Shown: positions 27,542 through 37,136 of the stretch, in pieces
How positions within the stretch are numbered: position 1 is the stretch's first letter
How the letters are laid out: the number at the start of each line of letters is the position of its first letter
Assembly (NCBI GenBank): GCA_964291505.2
Contig: OZ220216.1
Location: 1,798,001 to 1,862,000 of the forward strand
DNA from: Kistimonas sp964291505
Lineage (GTDB): Bacteria > Pseudomonadota > Gammaproteobacteria > Pseudomonadales > Endozoicomonadaceae
Length of the DNA: 64,000 bases
Direction: 5' to 3'
Notes under the pieces: model-generated
Databases searched by the model: none
What the model was told of the DNA's origin: nothing
The model's input: only the letters and a program-made list of their open reading frames with translations
Position numbers and translations under genes: made by a program

Positions 27542-28435
27542 CTACACATCAACTTCTGACAATAACTCATTGGTACCAGAGGCATTTTTTCTGGCGATGA
27601 CCCTATGACGACAGACTGGCTGAAATACCACCTGCAGATCTTCCGGTATCACATAATCCCGCCCTTCCATCAGTGCCCAGGCCTTGGCCGCCGACAGCAG
27701 ACCTAATGCCCCACGAGGCGAAAGACCGCAAATAAATCGATTGCCGTCCCGCGTGCCGGCCACCAGCTTCTGGAGGTAATCAAGCAGCGACTCGCTCACA
27801 TGGATACTGTCGGCTTGTGACTGCAGGTCGATCAACGTTTCCGCCGTCATGATCTGCCTGAGCGTATGTAGTTGCATCCTGCCGGACTTCCCCTGAAACA
27901 GTATCCGCTCAGATTTAGCACTGGGGTAACCCAGCGTAATCCGCATCAGGAAACGGTCCAGCTGGGATTCCGGCAAGGGAAACGTACCGCGCTGAGAAGC
28001 AGGATTTTGAGTGGCGATAACAAAGAAAGGCTTCGGGAGTGAACGGGTTTCACCCTCTACGGTCACCTGCCCTTCTTCCATGGCTTCCAGCAGTGCACTT
28101 TGCGTTTTCGGCGTAGCCCGATTGATTTCGTCGGCAAGAATCACACTGGAAAAGACAGGGCCCGGGTGGAAAACAAATGCTGAGCTACCCTGGTCAAAGA
28201 CAGAAACACCCAAAATATCGGCAGGAAGAAGATCACTGGTAAACTGAATGCGTTGATACCCTAAGCCCAGCACTTGGGCCAAGGCATGTGAGAGGGTTGT
28301 CTTACCCATCCCCGGCAGATCTTCAATCAAGAGGTGGCCACGGCTTAAAAGCGTGCAGAGTGCCAGTCTGACCTGCTGCTCCTTACCGACAACAACCCGC
28401 CCCAACTCTTCAACAGTCTCATGAATAATACTCAT
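27542..28435 (-). CDS. MoxR family AAA+ ATPase
   Basis: Cytoplasmic AAA+ ATPase thought to act as a chaperone on partner proteins. It has 297 residues from ATG at 28435 (MSIIHETVEELGRVVVGK); a GTG five codons upstream is possible. Walker A is LPGMGKTT, Walker B VILADEINRA, and the family stretches PFFVIATQNP and GLSPRGALGLL are present. It is followed at 8 bp by its DUF58 partner, then by tgpA further on. A 10-bp stem lies between it and metZ. Confidence 0.93.
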   Translation of the reverse strand: MSIIHETVEELGRVVVGKEQQVRLALCTLLSRGHLLIEDLPGMGKTTLSHALAQVLGLGYQRIQFTSDLLPADILGVSVFDQGSSAFVFHPGPVFSSVILADEINRATPKTQSALLEAMEEGQVTVEGETRSLPKPFFVIATQNPASQRGTFPLPESQLDRFLMRITLGYPSAKSERILFQGKSGRMQLHTLRQIMTAETLIDLQSQADSIHVSESLLDYLQKLVAGTRDGNRFICGLSPRGALGLLSAAKAWALMEGRDYVIPEDLQVVFQPVCRHRVIARKNASGTNELLSEVDV

Positions 28436-28500
28436 ACAGTCCAATTGCACTTTATTATGATCATTGTTTCTAAGCGTAGCGTCAAAACGGCAGACTATTG

Positions 28501-28534
28501 GCCACTGAGTCTCTAAATCCCTGTACTCAGTGGC
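28501..28534 (-). repeat. Perfect 10-bp inverted repeat after metZ
   Basis: GCCACTGAGT and ACTCAGTGGC are perfect arms around a 14-nt loop, 12 bp past the metZ stop. No U-run follows, so it may be a Rho-dependent end or a 3'-protecting hairpin rather than a classical terminator. Confidence 0.5.
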
Positions 28535-28545
28535 ATTCCGCAGGT

Positions 28546-29763
28546 TCAGCCACCCAAACGCTCTAACCCACGGGAGAGGTCTTTCATAAGATCTTCCACC
28601 GCCTCCAAACCTACGGCGACACGAACCAGATTCTCAGTGATGCCGGCACGACGCTTGTCTTCATCACTCAGGCGACAATGGGTTGTGGTTGCCGGGTGAG
28701 TTATCGTCGTCTTTGCATCGCCCAGATTGGCGGTTCTTGAGATGATTTGGACACTATCAATGACCTGCCAGGCCGCTTCTCGTCCACCCTCCACTTCAAA
28801 CGCCAGAACACCGCCAAAACCTGACTGCTGTTTTTGTGCCAGCGTATGTCCGGGGTGCTCTGGCAATCCGCAATAATGGACTTTTTTCACGCCATCCTGA
28901 GCCTGTAGCCACTCCGCGAGAAGTCCTGCGTTACGGCAATGTGCATCCATACGCAGTTTCAGGGTTTCGAGCCCCTTCAGGAAAACCCAGGCATTGAAAG
29001 GGCTCAGCGTGGCGCCCGCAGCACGTTGCCAGATATTCACTTCATCAACAACACTGGCAGCACCAACAACAACACCGCCCAGGCAACGCCCCTGCCCATC
29101 AATGTATTTGGTCGCTGAATGGATCACGATATCAACACCCAACGATAAGGGGCGCTGCAAAGCAGGGGTACAGAAACAATTGTCTACCGCCAGCAAAGCC
29201 CCTTGCTCACGGGCCAGTCGGCCAATGGCTTCGAGATCAGCCACTTCACCTAGCGGATTGGAGGGCGTTTCCAGAAACAGCAGCCGGGTTTCCGGACGAA
29301 CAGCCTCCTGCCACTGCTCAAGATCGACCAGATCCACAAACGTTGTGCTAACACCAAAACGATCCATGTACTTGGCAAACAGGGTCACGGTGGTACCAAA
29401 CACACTGCGCGAACACACCACGTGATCACCCGCCTTCAGCACCGCCATGCAGACGCCCAGAATGGCAGCCATGCCCGACGCCGTGGCGCAGGCACGCTCG
29501 CCGCCTTCCAGGGCAGCCATCCGCTCTTCGAACATGCGCACCGTGGGATTGGTATAGCGGGAATAGACATTACCCGGTTCATCGCCGGCAAAGACCGCCT
29601 GGGCCTGGGCCGCAGATTCATAGGTAAAACTGGAACTGAGAAACAGCGCTTCACTGTGCTCACGCTCGGCAGAGCGGGTGATGCCCGCACGGACCGCCAA
29701 TGTTTCAAAATCGGCGTCTGCCAGTTCGTTGCCGACCCATGCGCTATCGTTTTTATCGTTCAT
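28546..29763 (-). CDS. metZ: O-succinylhomoserine sulfhydrylase
   Basis: PLP-dependent cytosolic enzyme that makes homocysteine directly from O-succinylhomoserine and sulfide in methionine synthesis. It has 405 residues. The PLP lysine is Lys219 in SATKYIDGQGR. The substrate- and PLP-binding stretches SSSFTYESAAQAQAVFAG, YSRYTNPT and LFLETPSNPL are typical. Position just after purF is the Pseudomonas order, which favours MetZ over cystathionine gamma-synthase. The purF-metZ gap holds a large structured element. Confidence 0.93.
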   Translation of the reverse strand: MNDKNDSAWVGNELADADFETLAVRAGITRSAEREHSEALFLSSSFTYESAAQAQAVFAGDEPGNVYSRYTNPTVRMFEERMAALEGGERACATASGMAAILGVCMAVLKAGDHVVCSRSVFGTTVTLFAKYMDRFGVSTTFVDLVDLEQWQEAVRPETRLLFLETPSNPLGEVADLEAIGRLAREQGALLAVDNCFCTPALQRPLSLGVDIVIHSATKYIDGQGRCLGGVVVGAASVVDEVNIWQRAAGATLSPFNAWVFLKGLETLKLRMDAHCRNAGLLAEWLQAQDGVKKVHYCGLPEHPGHTLAQKQQSGFGGVLAFEVEGGREAAWQVIDSVQIISRTANLGDAKTTITHPATTTHCRLSDEDKRRAGITENLVRVAVGLEAVEDLMKDLSRGLERLGG

Positions 29764-29796
29764 AATGATCCTGATACTGCGTGTCGGATAGAGATC

Positions 29797-29850
29797 GTTT
29801 GCCGCCCCTCCGGCCGGGCATTACGCCCGGCCTCCTCCTGTTCGGCAAAC
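29797..29850 (-). repeat. Two-tier hairpin between purF and metZ
   Basis: The inner arms GGCCGGGC (29812-29819) and GCCCGGCC (29825-29832) form a perfect 8-bp stem with a 5-nt loop. The outer arms GTTTGCCG (29797-29804) and CGGCAAAC (29843-29850) are also perfect 8-bp matches, so the element can fold as one long interrupted stem filling the gap. No T-run follows on the minus strand. The metZ ribosome site lies outside it. Confidence 0.65.
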
Positions 29851-29858
29851 TTTATGCG

Positions 29859-31373
29859 TCAGGCGGATTCGTTATGCATATCGATGACCGCATTCTCCCG
29901 CGCCTCGCGCTCAAGCTTGGCACTGTCACTGCGCTGCATGGCCAACTGATTCAGATAAACCTCATCGATATGGCCCGTGAGGTATTTGCCATCAAAGACC
30001 GAGCAGTCAAATGCGACCAGATCCGGGTTACCTGCCCGAACCGCCTCAATCAGATCATTGAGCTCCTGATAAATCAACCAGTCAGCACCAATCTGCTGGC
30101 AAACTTCCTCATCACTCTGACCATGGGCAATCAGTTCGCTGGCCGTCGGCATATCGATCCCGTAGACATTGGGAAAACGCACGGCCGGTGCAGCGGAACA
30201 GAAATAGACTTTCTTTGCCCCCGCATCACGCGCCATCTCAATAATCTGTTTACAGGTTGTGCCTCGCACAATCGAGTCGTCGACCAGCAGGACATTCTTG
30301 CCCTTGAACTCCAGATCAATGGCATTCAGCTTCTGGCGAACGGACTTCTTGCGCTGAGTCTGCCCCGGCATAATAAAAGTCCGACCAATGTAGCGGTTCT
30401 TAACGAAACCTTCGCGATAACTGACACCAAGCCGTGTAGCCAGTTCCAGTGCTGCGGTTCGGCTGGTATCCGGAATGGGCATGACCACATCGATATCGTG
30501 ATCAGGGAATTCTGCCAATATCTTGTCCGCCAGCTTCTGCCCCATACGAATACGGGACTTATAGACGGACACTTTATCCAGAATCGAATCAGGACGGGCA
30601 AAATAAACATATTCAAAAATACAAGGCGTACAGGTGGCTTCAGATGCACACTGACGCGTATGCAGCTGGCGATTCTGGTCAATATAGACCGCTTCACCAG
30701 GCCGGATATCACGCACCAGTTTGAAACCCAGAACATCCAGCGCCACGGATTCAGACGCAATCATGTACTCCTTGCCATCGGCCGTATCCCGCTCACCGAA
30801 TACCAGCGGACGAATACCATTAGGATCACGAAAACCGACCACACCATAGCCATTGATCACGGCAACGACAGAATATCCTCCTTCACAACGACCATATACC
30901 CGTTCAACCGCCGTGAAAATATCGTCCGGTGTCGCAGACAGCTTACCCTGCTGCTGCAATTCATGGGCAAATACATTCAGGAGGATTTCGGAGTCGGAGC
31001 TGGTGTTGATGTGGCGGAGTTCAGTGCGGAAGAGATGATCCTTGATGGCATCGGCATTGGTAAGATTGCCGTTGTGAGCCAACGCAATGCCATAGGGCGA
31101 GTTGACATAAAACGGCTGCGCCTCGGCCGAACTGGACGAACCCGCCGTCGGGTAACGGACATGGCCGATACCGGTGCTTCCCTCCAGCAGTTTCATATGC
31201 CGGGTTCGAAAGACATCCTTGACCAGCCCGTTATCCTTACGCATGAAGAACCGTCCTTCATGACAGGTCACGATGCCGGCAGCATCCTGCCCGCGGTGCT
31301 GAAGCACCGTCAGCGCATCAAACAGCGCCTGATTGACATGGCTGGAGGCCGAGATTCCGACAATACCGCACAT
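29859..31373 (-). CDS. purF: Amidophosphoribosyltransferase
   Basis: First committed enzyme of purine synthesis; it transfers glutamine amide nitrogen to PRPP. It has 504 residues. The protein starts MCGIVGI, so Cys2 becomes the N-terminal nucleophile of the glutaminase domain after Met removal. The PRPP-binding loop is VLLVDDSIVRGTT near residue 365. It lies between cvpA and metZ, as in E. coli (cvpA-purF) and Pseudomonas. Confidence 0.98.
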   Translation of the reverse strand: MCGIVGISASSHVNQALFDALTVLQHRGQDAAGIVTCHEGRFFMRKDNGLVKDVFRTRHMKLLEGSTGIGHVRYPTAGSSSSAEAQPFYVNSPYGIALAHNGNLTNADAIKDHLFRTELRHINTSSDSEILLNVFAHELQQQGKLSATPDDIFTAVERVYGRCEGGYSVVAVINGYGVVGFRDPNGIRPLVFGERDTADGKEYMIASESVALDVLGFKLVRDIRPGEAVYIDQNRQLHTRQCASEATCTPCIFEYVYFARPDSILDKVSVYKSRIRMGQKLADKILAEFPDHDIDVVMPIPDTSRTAALELATRLGVSYREGFVKNRYIGRTFIMPGQTQRKKSVRQKLNAIDLEFKGKNVLLVDDSIVRGTTCKQIIEMARDAGAKKVYFCSAAPAVRFPNVYGIDMPTASELIAHGQSDEEVCQQIGADWLIYQELNDLIEAVRAGNPDLVAFDCSVFDGKYLTGHIDEVYLNQLAMQRSDSAKLEREARENAVIDMHNESA

Positions 31374-31432
31374 TCAGATTTCCTCATCACTTGCAAACAA
31401 TGACTAACAAACCGTATGCAGGACGCCCGCGA

Positions 31433-31930
31433 TCAACGATTGTTGACCGCCGGCGCCATCCAATCAAATACCATTGATTTCGACCATTCAGCCACCAGTT
31501 CAAAATGGGGAACCAGTACCGAATCACGCCACCACGCATCCTGCTGGACCGGCAGGTAGGAGGCTATTCCCACCAGAGTAACCACCAGCAAGCCACCGCG
31601 CAGTGCGCCAAACACCATACCCAGGGAGCGGTCAGTCCCTGTCAGGCCGGAAAATTCCACCAGCTTGCCAATCAGGGTATTGATAATGCCGCCCGTAATG
31701 AGGGTCAAAATGAAGAGAATGGCGGCAGCGACGATGACGCGGAGTGAGGGCGTTTCAATATAATTCGCAAATAAAAGCGACAGGGAACCACTGAATAACC
31801 AGGCAATGATCACCGCCGCAATCCAGGTCAGCAGTGACAACACTTCCCTGAAAAAACCCCGACGAAGGCTGATCAGGCTGGAAATGACCGTAATCCCTAC
31901 AATAACCCAGTCAACCCAGGTAAACGCCAT
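31433..31930 (-). CDS. cvpA: Colicin V production protein CvpA
   Basis: Inner-membrane protein of unclear biochemical role, linked to purine-operon expression and envelope stress. It has 165 residues from ATG at 31930, chosen because AGGA lies 8 bp upstream and the sequence MAFTWVDWVIVGI fits the family start. Four hydrophobic helices are visible; the CvpA stretch SLRRGFFREVLSLLTW follows the first helix. It sits 59 bp upstream of purF. Confidence 0.94.
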   Translation of the reverse strand: MAFTWVDWVIVGITVISSLISLRRGFFREVLSLLTWIAAVIIAWLFSGSLSLLFANYIETPSLRVIVAAAILFILTLITGGIINTLIGKLVEFSGLTGTDRSLGMVFGALRGGLLVVTLVGIASYLPVQQDAWWRDSVLVPHFELVAEWSKSMVFDWMAPAVNNR

Positions 31931-32113
31931 AACAAAGATCCTGTCGGGCAATAACACCGCTCAGGTCACCAGGCCCGGTGGCAACCATTGCTGAAAGAGT
32001 GTGAATTACACTACAGGGTGGAAGATTTACCCTGTACCGCATGGCAAGGGATTCTAACAAAGAGACAAGAGTGAATATAGAGACTCGGCCCGCGATAAGC
32101 CCTTATAGCACGA

Positions 32114-32620
32114 TCACGGGCGATACCTGACAACCAGGCCTTCCAGCTCATACCCTTTATCAAGTTCAGTCAGCAGGGTTTCTGCCTTGTTACGAACCAG
32201 TTCAGGGCCGACATAGACACGCACCACGGATTTCCCGTCGGACAAAGTCACGGTGCGCAAATAGGCCCGGTAACCATCCTTACGGAGCCGATCTCTCAAT
32301 GCTACCGCGTTTTCCTTTTGCACAAACGCGGCAAGCTGCAAGGTCCAGCTGACAGGAATGTGACCAGCGCCCAGCTCGGGGACGGCATTATCTTTCGCCG
32401 CCAACTCTTCATCATCCACTGGCTCTTCAGGCAGAGCGGGTAACGGCCTGTCAATCTCGGCGACATAAACCGGGACTTCCGGCACGGGTAATGGCGACGG
32501 TATCTGGGCAGCTTCATCATCCCGGAATACGGCATCATCAAACAGCAACGGATAAAGCAGCAGGCCTGCTGCGATCAGCACCGCTGCGCCGGTGATACGT
32601 TGTTTCTTAGCCAGTTCCAT
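32114..32620 (-). CDS. SPOR-domain membrane protein (DedD-like)
   Basis: Single-pass inner-membrane protein with a periplasmic SPOR domain; such proteins bind denuded septal peptidoglycan in division. It has 168 residues from ATG at 32620 (MELAKKQRITGAAVLIAAGLLL), with a frame extension of six codons possible. One membrane helix spans about 10-26. A proline/acid-rich linker follows, then SPOR at about 90-168 (SWTLQLAAFVQKENAVALRDRLR). It lies between folC and cvpA, as dedD does in E. coli. Confidence 0.9.
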   Translation of the reverse strand: MELAKKQRITGAAVLIAAGLLLYPLLFDDAVFRDDEAAQIPSPLPVPEVPVYVAEIDRPLPALPEEPVDDEELAAKDNAVPELGAGHIPVSWTLQLAAFVQKENAVALRDRLRKDGYRAYLRTVTLSDGKSVVRVYVGPELVRNKAETLLTELDKGYELEGLVVRYRP

Positions 32621-32709
32621 GGTTGCCGCCAGTCTCATTGAGCAAACCCGGCCATTGTAACCGGTTTATTGCACAAAATTGGAGTCTGTCATTCATACTG
32701 CGCTTGACG

Positions 32710-33993
32710 TTACCGATCCTGCAGGTGCTGAAGACTTTCTGAAACCGTATGGAACGAACCGAATACCACAACCGTATTGGTTTCATCATCAACTTCAAGC
32801 GCCGCATCTAAGGCATCGGCCACATTTTCATGACATTGAACCCGTTGCCCACGACTGATCAGGTGGTCTGCCAGTGTTTCTGCGGGTAGTGCCCTCGGCC
32901 CATAACCGACAGCCGCGACATGCCATTCGTTGAAAACATCATCAAATCCATTCACGACACCACCAAAATCCTTGTCGTCCAACATAGCCAGTACGGCTGT
33001 AAGACGTTGCTCAGACATCAGCGTCTTCAGACGCTCGGCGAGATACTGTGCCGCCTGGGGGTTATGAGCAACATCCAGGATGACAGTCACCTCCCGGCCA
33101 TCCTGACGGCGAACCTGAAGCTTCTGCATGCGCCCGGCAACGGCTACTTTAGTCAACCCCGCATTAATCGCAGAGACAGATATTGGATACGGCAACAGCA
33201 GAATAGCCTCAAGGGCGCAAGCTACACTGGTCAGCGGCAGCTCAGGTTCAACCAGGCCAGACAAAGTCACCTTTTCACTCGCAGAGCCTGTGCCTCGGAA
33301 GATTAATCCTTTATTGCATCGCTCAATTGCAAAATCGTTTTCCCGCAGAAAGGGTTTCGCCCCAATTTTATCAATCACTGAGAGCAGGCTTTGAGGGACA
33401 GGAAAGTCACCGAACAACGCCGGTTTCTCATGCCGGTAAATACCCGCTTTCTCTGCGGCAATCGTATCAATGTCGTTGCCCAACCACTGCTGATGATCGA
33501 GTGCAACGGTGGTAACAACGGCAATATCAGGCTCAATGATATTGACAGCATCCAGCCTGCCACCTAGACCAACCTCTAACAAAAGAACATCCAAGTCACT
33601 TTTGCTGAAAATAATCAGAGCAGCCAGTGTGGCGAACTCAAAATAGGTCAGGAATGTATCACCCCGCGCAGCATTGACCTGCTCAAAGGCCTCGCAAAGC
33701 TGCTGATCGGAAACCATTTCCCCCTTGATTCGGACTCTTTCATTGAAACGCAATAGATGAGGCGACGTGTAGGCTCCAACAGTCAAACCACCTTCGCTCA
33801 ACATGGCATCCAGTAAGGCAACCGTACTGCCCTTCCCATTGGTACCCGCCACAGTAATCACCGTGGGTGCCAGTTTTTCTGGCAACAACCGTCTGGCCAC
33901 TTCACCAATGCGGTCCAGCCCCAGCACCATATCATGCTCGGGGCGTTGCGCTTCCAACCATGACAACCAGTCAGCAAGTGAATCAAATGACAT
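32710..33993 (-). CDS. folC: Dihydrofolate synthase / folylpolyglutamate synthase
   Basis: Bifunctional ATP-dependent ligase that adds glutamate to dihydropteroate and to folates. It has 427 residues. The P-loop GTNGKGST is at 50-57, and the Mur-ligase-like signature LLLEVGLGGRLDAVN follows. The C-terminal domain has DVAHNPQAAQYLAERL. It sits between accD and the SPOR gene; the order accD-folC-dedD-cvpA-purF is shared with E. coli. Confidence 0.97.
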   Translation of the reverse strand: MSFDSLADWLSWLEAQRPEHDMVLGLDRIGEVARRLLPEKLAPTVITVAGTNGKGSTVALLDAMLSEGGLTVGAYTSPHLLRFNERVRIKGEMVSDQQLCEAFEQVNAARGDTFLTYFEFATLAALIIFSKSDLDVLLLEVGLGGRLDAVNIIEPDIAVVTTVALDHQQWLGNDIDTIAAEKAGIYRHEKPALFGDFPVPQSLLSVIDKIGAKPFLRENDFAIERCNKGLIFRGTGSASEKVTLSGLVEPELPLTSVACALEAILLLPYPISVSAINAGLTKVAVAGRMQKLQVRRQDGREVTVILDVAHNPQAAQYLAERLKTLMSEQRLTAVLAMLDDKDFGGVVNGFDDVFNEWHVAAVGYGPRALPAETLADHLISRGQRVQCHENVADALDAALEVDDETNTVVVFGSFHTVSESLQHLQDR

Positions 33994-34091
33994 AAGGCAT
34001 TCCCAGCACTAAAAAAATCGGATGAAAGAGAGGCAGGAAACAAGTGTTCGGGAGGAGAAAGCCTGTAGCACAAATGCCACAGGCCAATTAA

Positions 34092-35018
34092 TCAGCTATC
34101 GAAAGCGGCATCCTGCTCAGGATCTGGCGCTGTTGCAACAGCGACATCTCCCGATTGATGACGCATCATACGCGATAACATCCGGGCAATCGTTGGCTTC
34201 ATATCATGACGGTGGACGATTTTATCAATCGCGCCATGCTCCAACAGGAATTCACTGCGCTGAAAGCCTTCCGGCAGTTTCTCGCGCACTGTTTGTTCAA
34301 TCACCCGAGGGCCGGCAAATCCCACCAGCGCCTTAGGTTCCGCCAGGTTAATATCACCCAGCATGGCAAGACTGGCAGAAACACCGCCATAGACGGGATC
34401 GGTCAACACAGAAATAAACGGGATACCGGCCTGTTTCATACGTTCCAGCACGGCACTGGTTCTGGCCATCTGCATCAGAGAGAACAACGCTTCCTGCATC
34501 CGGGCACCGCCACTGGCAGAAAAGCAGACCAGCGGAATATTGTGCGCCAGGCAGTATTCCCCTGCCCTGACAAACTTCTCTCCCACAACCGCGCCCATGG
34601 AACCGCCCATAAAAGCAAACTCAAACGCTACAGCAACCACCGGAACTTCATTGATCAAGCCCCTGAAACAAATCGCCGCGTCTTTCTCACCAGTCGCCTT
34701 CTGCGCCTGGGCCAGGCGATCCTTGTACTTTTTACTGTCACGGAACTTCAACCGGTCTTCCGGCTCCAGCTCGGCGAACATTTCCAGACGATCCTCAGAA
34801 TCATCCAGAAAACGCTCCAAACGCACCCGCGCAGAAATGCGCATATGGTGGTCACATTTCGGGCATACATCCTGGTTGCGTTCCAGCTCGGGACGATAAA
34901 GAATGGCGTCACATTTGACACACTTCTTCCACAACCCTTCAGGCACATTACTTTTTCCCGTCTTTTTTGCATCCATACGGGAGAGAGATGGAATCAACTT
35001 GTCTAGCCAGTTGCTCAT
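34092..35018 (-). CDS. accD: Acetyl-CoA carboxylase carboxyltransferase subunit beta
   Basis: Beta subunit of the carboxyltransferase that makes malonyl-CoA with AccA. It has 308 residues from ATG at 35018 (MSNWLDKLIPSL), with AGGA 7 bp upstream; the open frame upstream reads through a leader hairpin and is not conserved. Zinc-ribbon cysteines are Cys33, Cys36, Cys52 and Cys55. Carboxyltransferase motifs include SASGGARMQEALFSLMQMA and GGVSASLAMLGD. It follows trpA. Confidence 0.97.
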   Translation of the reverse strand: MSNWLDKLIPSLSRMDAKKTGKSNVPEGLWKKCVKCDAILYRPELERNQDVCPKCDHHMRISARVRLERFLDDSEDRLEMFAELEPEDRLKFRDSKKYKDRLAQAQKATGEKDAAICFRGLINEVPVVAVAFEFAFMGGSMGAVVGEKFVRAGEYCLAHNIPLVCFSASGGARMQEALFSLMQMARTSAVLERMKQAGIPFISVLTDPVYGGVSASLAMLGDINLAEPKALVGFAGPRVIEQTVREKLPEGFQRSEFLLEHGAIDKIVHRHDMKPTIARMLSRMMRHQSGDVAVATAPDPEQDAAFDS

Positions 35019-35059
35019 AGACCTTTCCTGTAAGCCCGTGCCTGTCCTTCGCTGGTTGA

Positions 35060-35081
35060 CCGGCATCCGCATCGATGCCGG
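35060..35081 (-). repeat. Hairpin between trpA and accD
   Basis: CCGGCATC pairs with GATGCCGG around a 6-nt loop, 42 bp upstream of the accD start codon. No U-run follows; possibly an mRNA-processing element that uncouples accD from trp gene expression. Confidence 0.4.
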
Positions 35082-35099
35082 TTGTTCAGGGAAAACAGG

Positions 35100-35903
35100 T
35101 TAGCAGGCATCCATTCTGCTGCGCATTTCCGCCAGCTGCTGTTTTACGGCCTTGCCGCCTAACGCCGGCGTTGCTTCTGCAGTGAGTGTTTTAACCAGCG
35201 CGGTGCCGACAATCACACCATCAGCCACCTGGCTGATGGCCGCAGCCGTATCACCATTATGAATACCGAAACCCACACACACCGGGAGTTTCGTCATTGT
35301 CTTGATGTGCGCGACACGTTCGCGGACACCGTCCACATCCAACGTTGCCGCACCGGTTACCCCTTTCAAAGAGACATAGTAGACATACCCACTGGCCGCC
35401 TCACAAATATGACGGATGCGCTCATCAGGCGTTGTTGGTGCAAGCAGATAAATCGCATCCAACTCATGGCGACCCAGCGCTTTCAACAGCTCTGCCGAAT
35501 GCTCCGGCGGACTGTCCACCACCAGTAAGCCATCAACACCCGCCTCGGCTGCAGCCTGGGCAAACTGCTCATAGCCCATGATCTCGACCGGGTTCAGGTA
35601 TGTCATCAATGCAACCGGTGTATCATTATCGGTTTTACGAAATTCGGAAACCATTGCCAGAACGTCAGCAAGTGTAACGCCCTGTGACACACCGCGCTCA
35701 TGAGCTGCCTGGATGACCGGACCATCAGCCCCGGGATCAGAAAACGGCACTCCCAATTCAATGACATCAGCACCTGCTGCCGCCATTTCAAGCATCAGAT
35801 TGACTGTATAGTCTTTTTGCGGATCACCTGCGGTAATGTAGGGGATCAGCGCCTTGCGCCCCTCACCCTCAAGACGGGCAAAGCATGCCTTGATACGACT
35901 CAT
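35100..35903 (-). CDS. trpA: Tryptophan synthase alpha subunit
   Basis: Cleaves indole-3-glycerol phosphate to indole and glyceraldehyde 3-phosphate and channels indole to TrpB. It has 267 residues from ATG at 35903; a GTG two codons upstream is possible. The catalytic residues Glu49 (VIELGVPFSDP) and Asp60 fall at the E. coli positions. It follows trpB by 15 bp in a trpF-trpB-trpA unit. Confidence 0.97.
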   Translation of the reverse strand: MSRIKACFARLEGEGRKALIPYITAGDPQKDYTVNLMLEMAAAGADVIELGVPFSDPGADGPVIQAAHERGVSQGVTLADVLAMVSEFRKTDNDTPVALMTYLNPVEIMGYEQFAQAAAEAGVDGLLVVDSPPEHSAELLKALGRHELDAIYLLAPTTPDERIRHICEAASGYVYYVSLKGVTGAATLDVDGVRERVAHIKTMTKLPVCVGFGIHNGDTAAAISQVADGVIVGTALVKTLTAEATPALGGKAVKQQLAEMRSRMDAC

Positions 35904-35918
35904 AATCACTGCCCCCTC

Positions 35919-37136
35919 TTACAGCTCGATGCCGTCAATTTCAGCAACGGTATGGATATCCTTGTCCCCACGTCCGGACAGGTTCACGAGAATGCTCTGT
36001 TCCGGCGACATCGTTGGCGCCAGTTTTTTCACCCAGGCCAACGCATGACTGCTTTCCAGGGCAGGCATAATACCTTCATAGCGGGTCAGATCGCGGAATG
36101 CCGACAAGGCCTCATCATCATTGACGTGAACATATTTAGCCCGGGCAGATTCTTTTAACCAGGCGTGTTCCGGTCCTACACCAGGATAATCCAGCCCGGC
36201 GGAAACTGAATGGCTTTCAATAATCTGACCAGCATCATCAGACATGATATAGGTCCGATTGCCGTGAAGAACACCGCGACGTCCGGCGCTCAGACGAGCC
36301 GCATGACGACCGGATTCAATACCTTCACCGCCGGCTTCCACGCCGTAAATTTTGATGTCAGTGTCATCAATGAACGGATGGAAAAGCCCCATCGCATTGG
36401 AACCACCACCTACGCAGGCCACCAGCGCATCAGGCAACCTGCCTGTCATATCCAAACACTGTTTCCTGGCTTCACGCCCAATAATGCTCTGGAAAGTACG
36501 CACCATTTTCGGATAAGGATGAGGACCAACCACTGTGCCCAGCAGATAGAACGTATTATCGATATTGGTGACCCAGTCACGCATGGCTTCGTTGATTGCA
36601 TCTTTCAGGGTCTTGGCGCCCGCCTCTACCGGCACAACCTCAGCCCCGAGCAGTTTCATACGATATACATTGAGCGCCTGTCGCCGCACATCTTCGGCAC
36701 CCATATAAACCACACATTCCAGACCCAGCCGGGCTGCGACGGTTGCCGTCGCAACACCGTGCTGACCGGCACCGGTTTCGGCGATAATCCGGGTCTTACC
36801 CATCCGTCGCGCCAGCAGCGCCTGACCAATGGCATGATTGATTTTATGAGCACCGGTATGGTTAAGGTCTTCACGCTTGAGATAGATCTGCGCGCCACCC
36901 AGAAGATCCGACCATCGTTCAGCATGATAGAGTGGTGAAGGACGCCCGACATAATGGGCGAAATCCTTGTCCATTTCTTCCAGGAACGCGGGATCCTTGA
37001 TATAGGTTTCAAAGGCTTCTTCCAGCTCCTGTACGGCAGGAATCAGGGTTTCGGGGGAAAAACGTCCACCGAACGGGCCAAAGTAGCCCCGCTGATCGGG
37101 CATGCTATAACGGGTTTTCTCAGTCTCCAGAGACAT
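35919..37136 (-). CDS. trpB: Tryptophan synthase beta subunit
   Basis: PLP enzyme that condenses indole with serine to form tryptophan. It has 405 residues. The PLP lysine is Lys98 in NHTGAHKINHAIGQ; the phosphate-binding GGGSNAMG and the ETGAGQHGVATA loop are intact. Its start overlaps the trpF end by 17 bp, implying translational coupling. Confidence 0.98.
   Translation of the reverse strand: MSLETEKTRYSMPDQRGYFGPFGGRFSPETLIPAVQELEEAFETYIKDPAFLEEMDKDFAHYVGRPSPLYHAERWSDLLGGAQIYLKREDLNHTGAHKINHAIGQALLARRMGKTRIIAETGAGQHGVATATVAARLGLECVVYMGAEDVRRQALNVYRMKLLGAEVVPVEAGAKTLKDAINEAMRDWVTNIDNTFYLLGTVVGPHPYPKMVRTFQSIIGREARKQCLDMTGRLPDALVACVGGGSNAMGLFHPFIDDTDIKIYGVEAGGEGIESGRHAARLSAGRRGVLHGNRTYIMSDDAGQIIESHSVSAGLDYPGVGPEHAWLKESARAKYVHVNDDEALSAFRDLTRYEGIMPALESSHALAWVKKLAPTMSPEQSILVNLSGRGDKDIHTVAEIDGIEL

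Noticed and set aside
29781..31403. 540-residue open frame antisense to purF
   Set aside because: It lies on the opposite strand of the clearly coding purF and has no recognisable domain or ribosome site; a shadow of purF codon bias.
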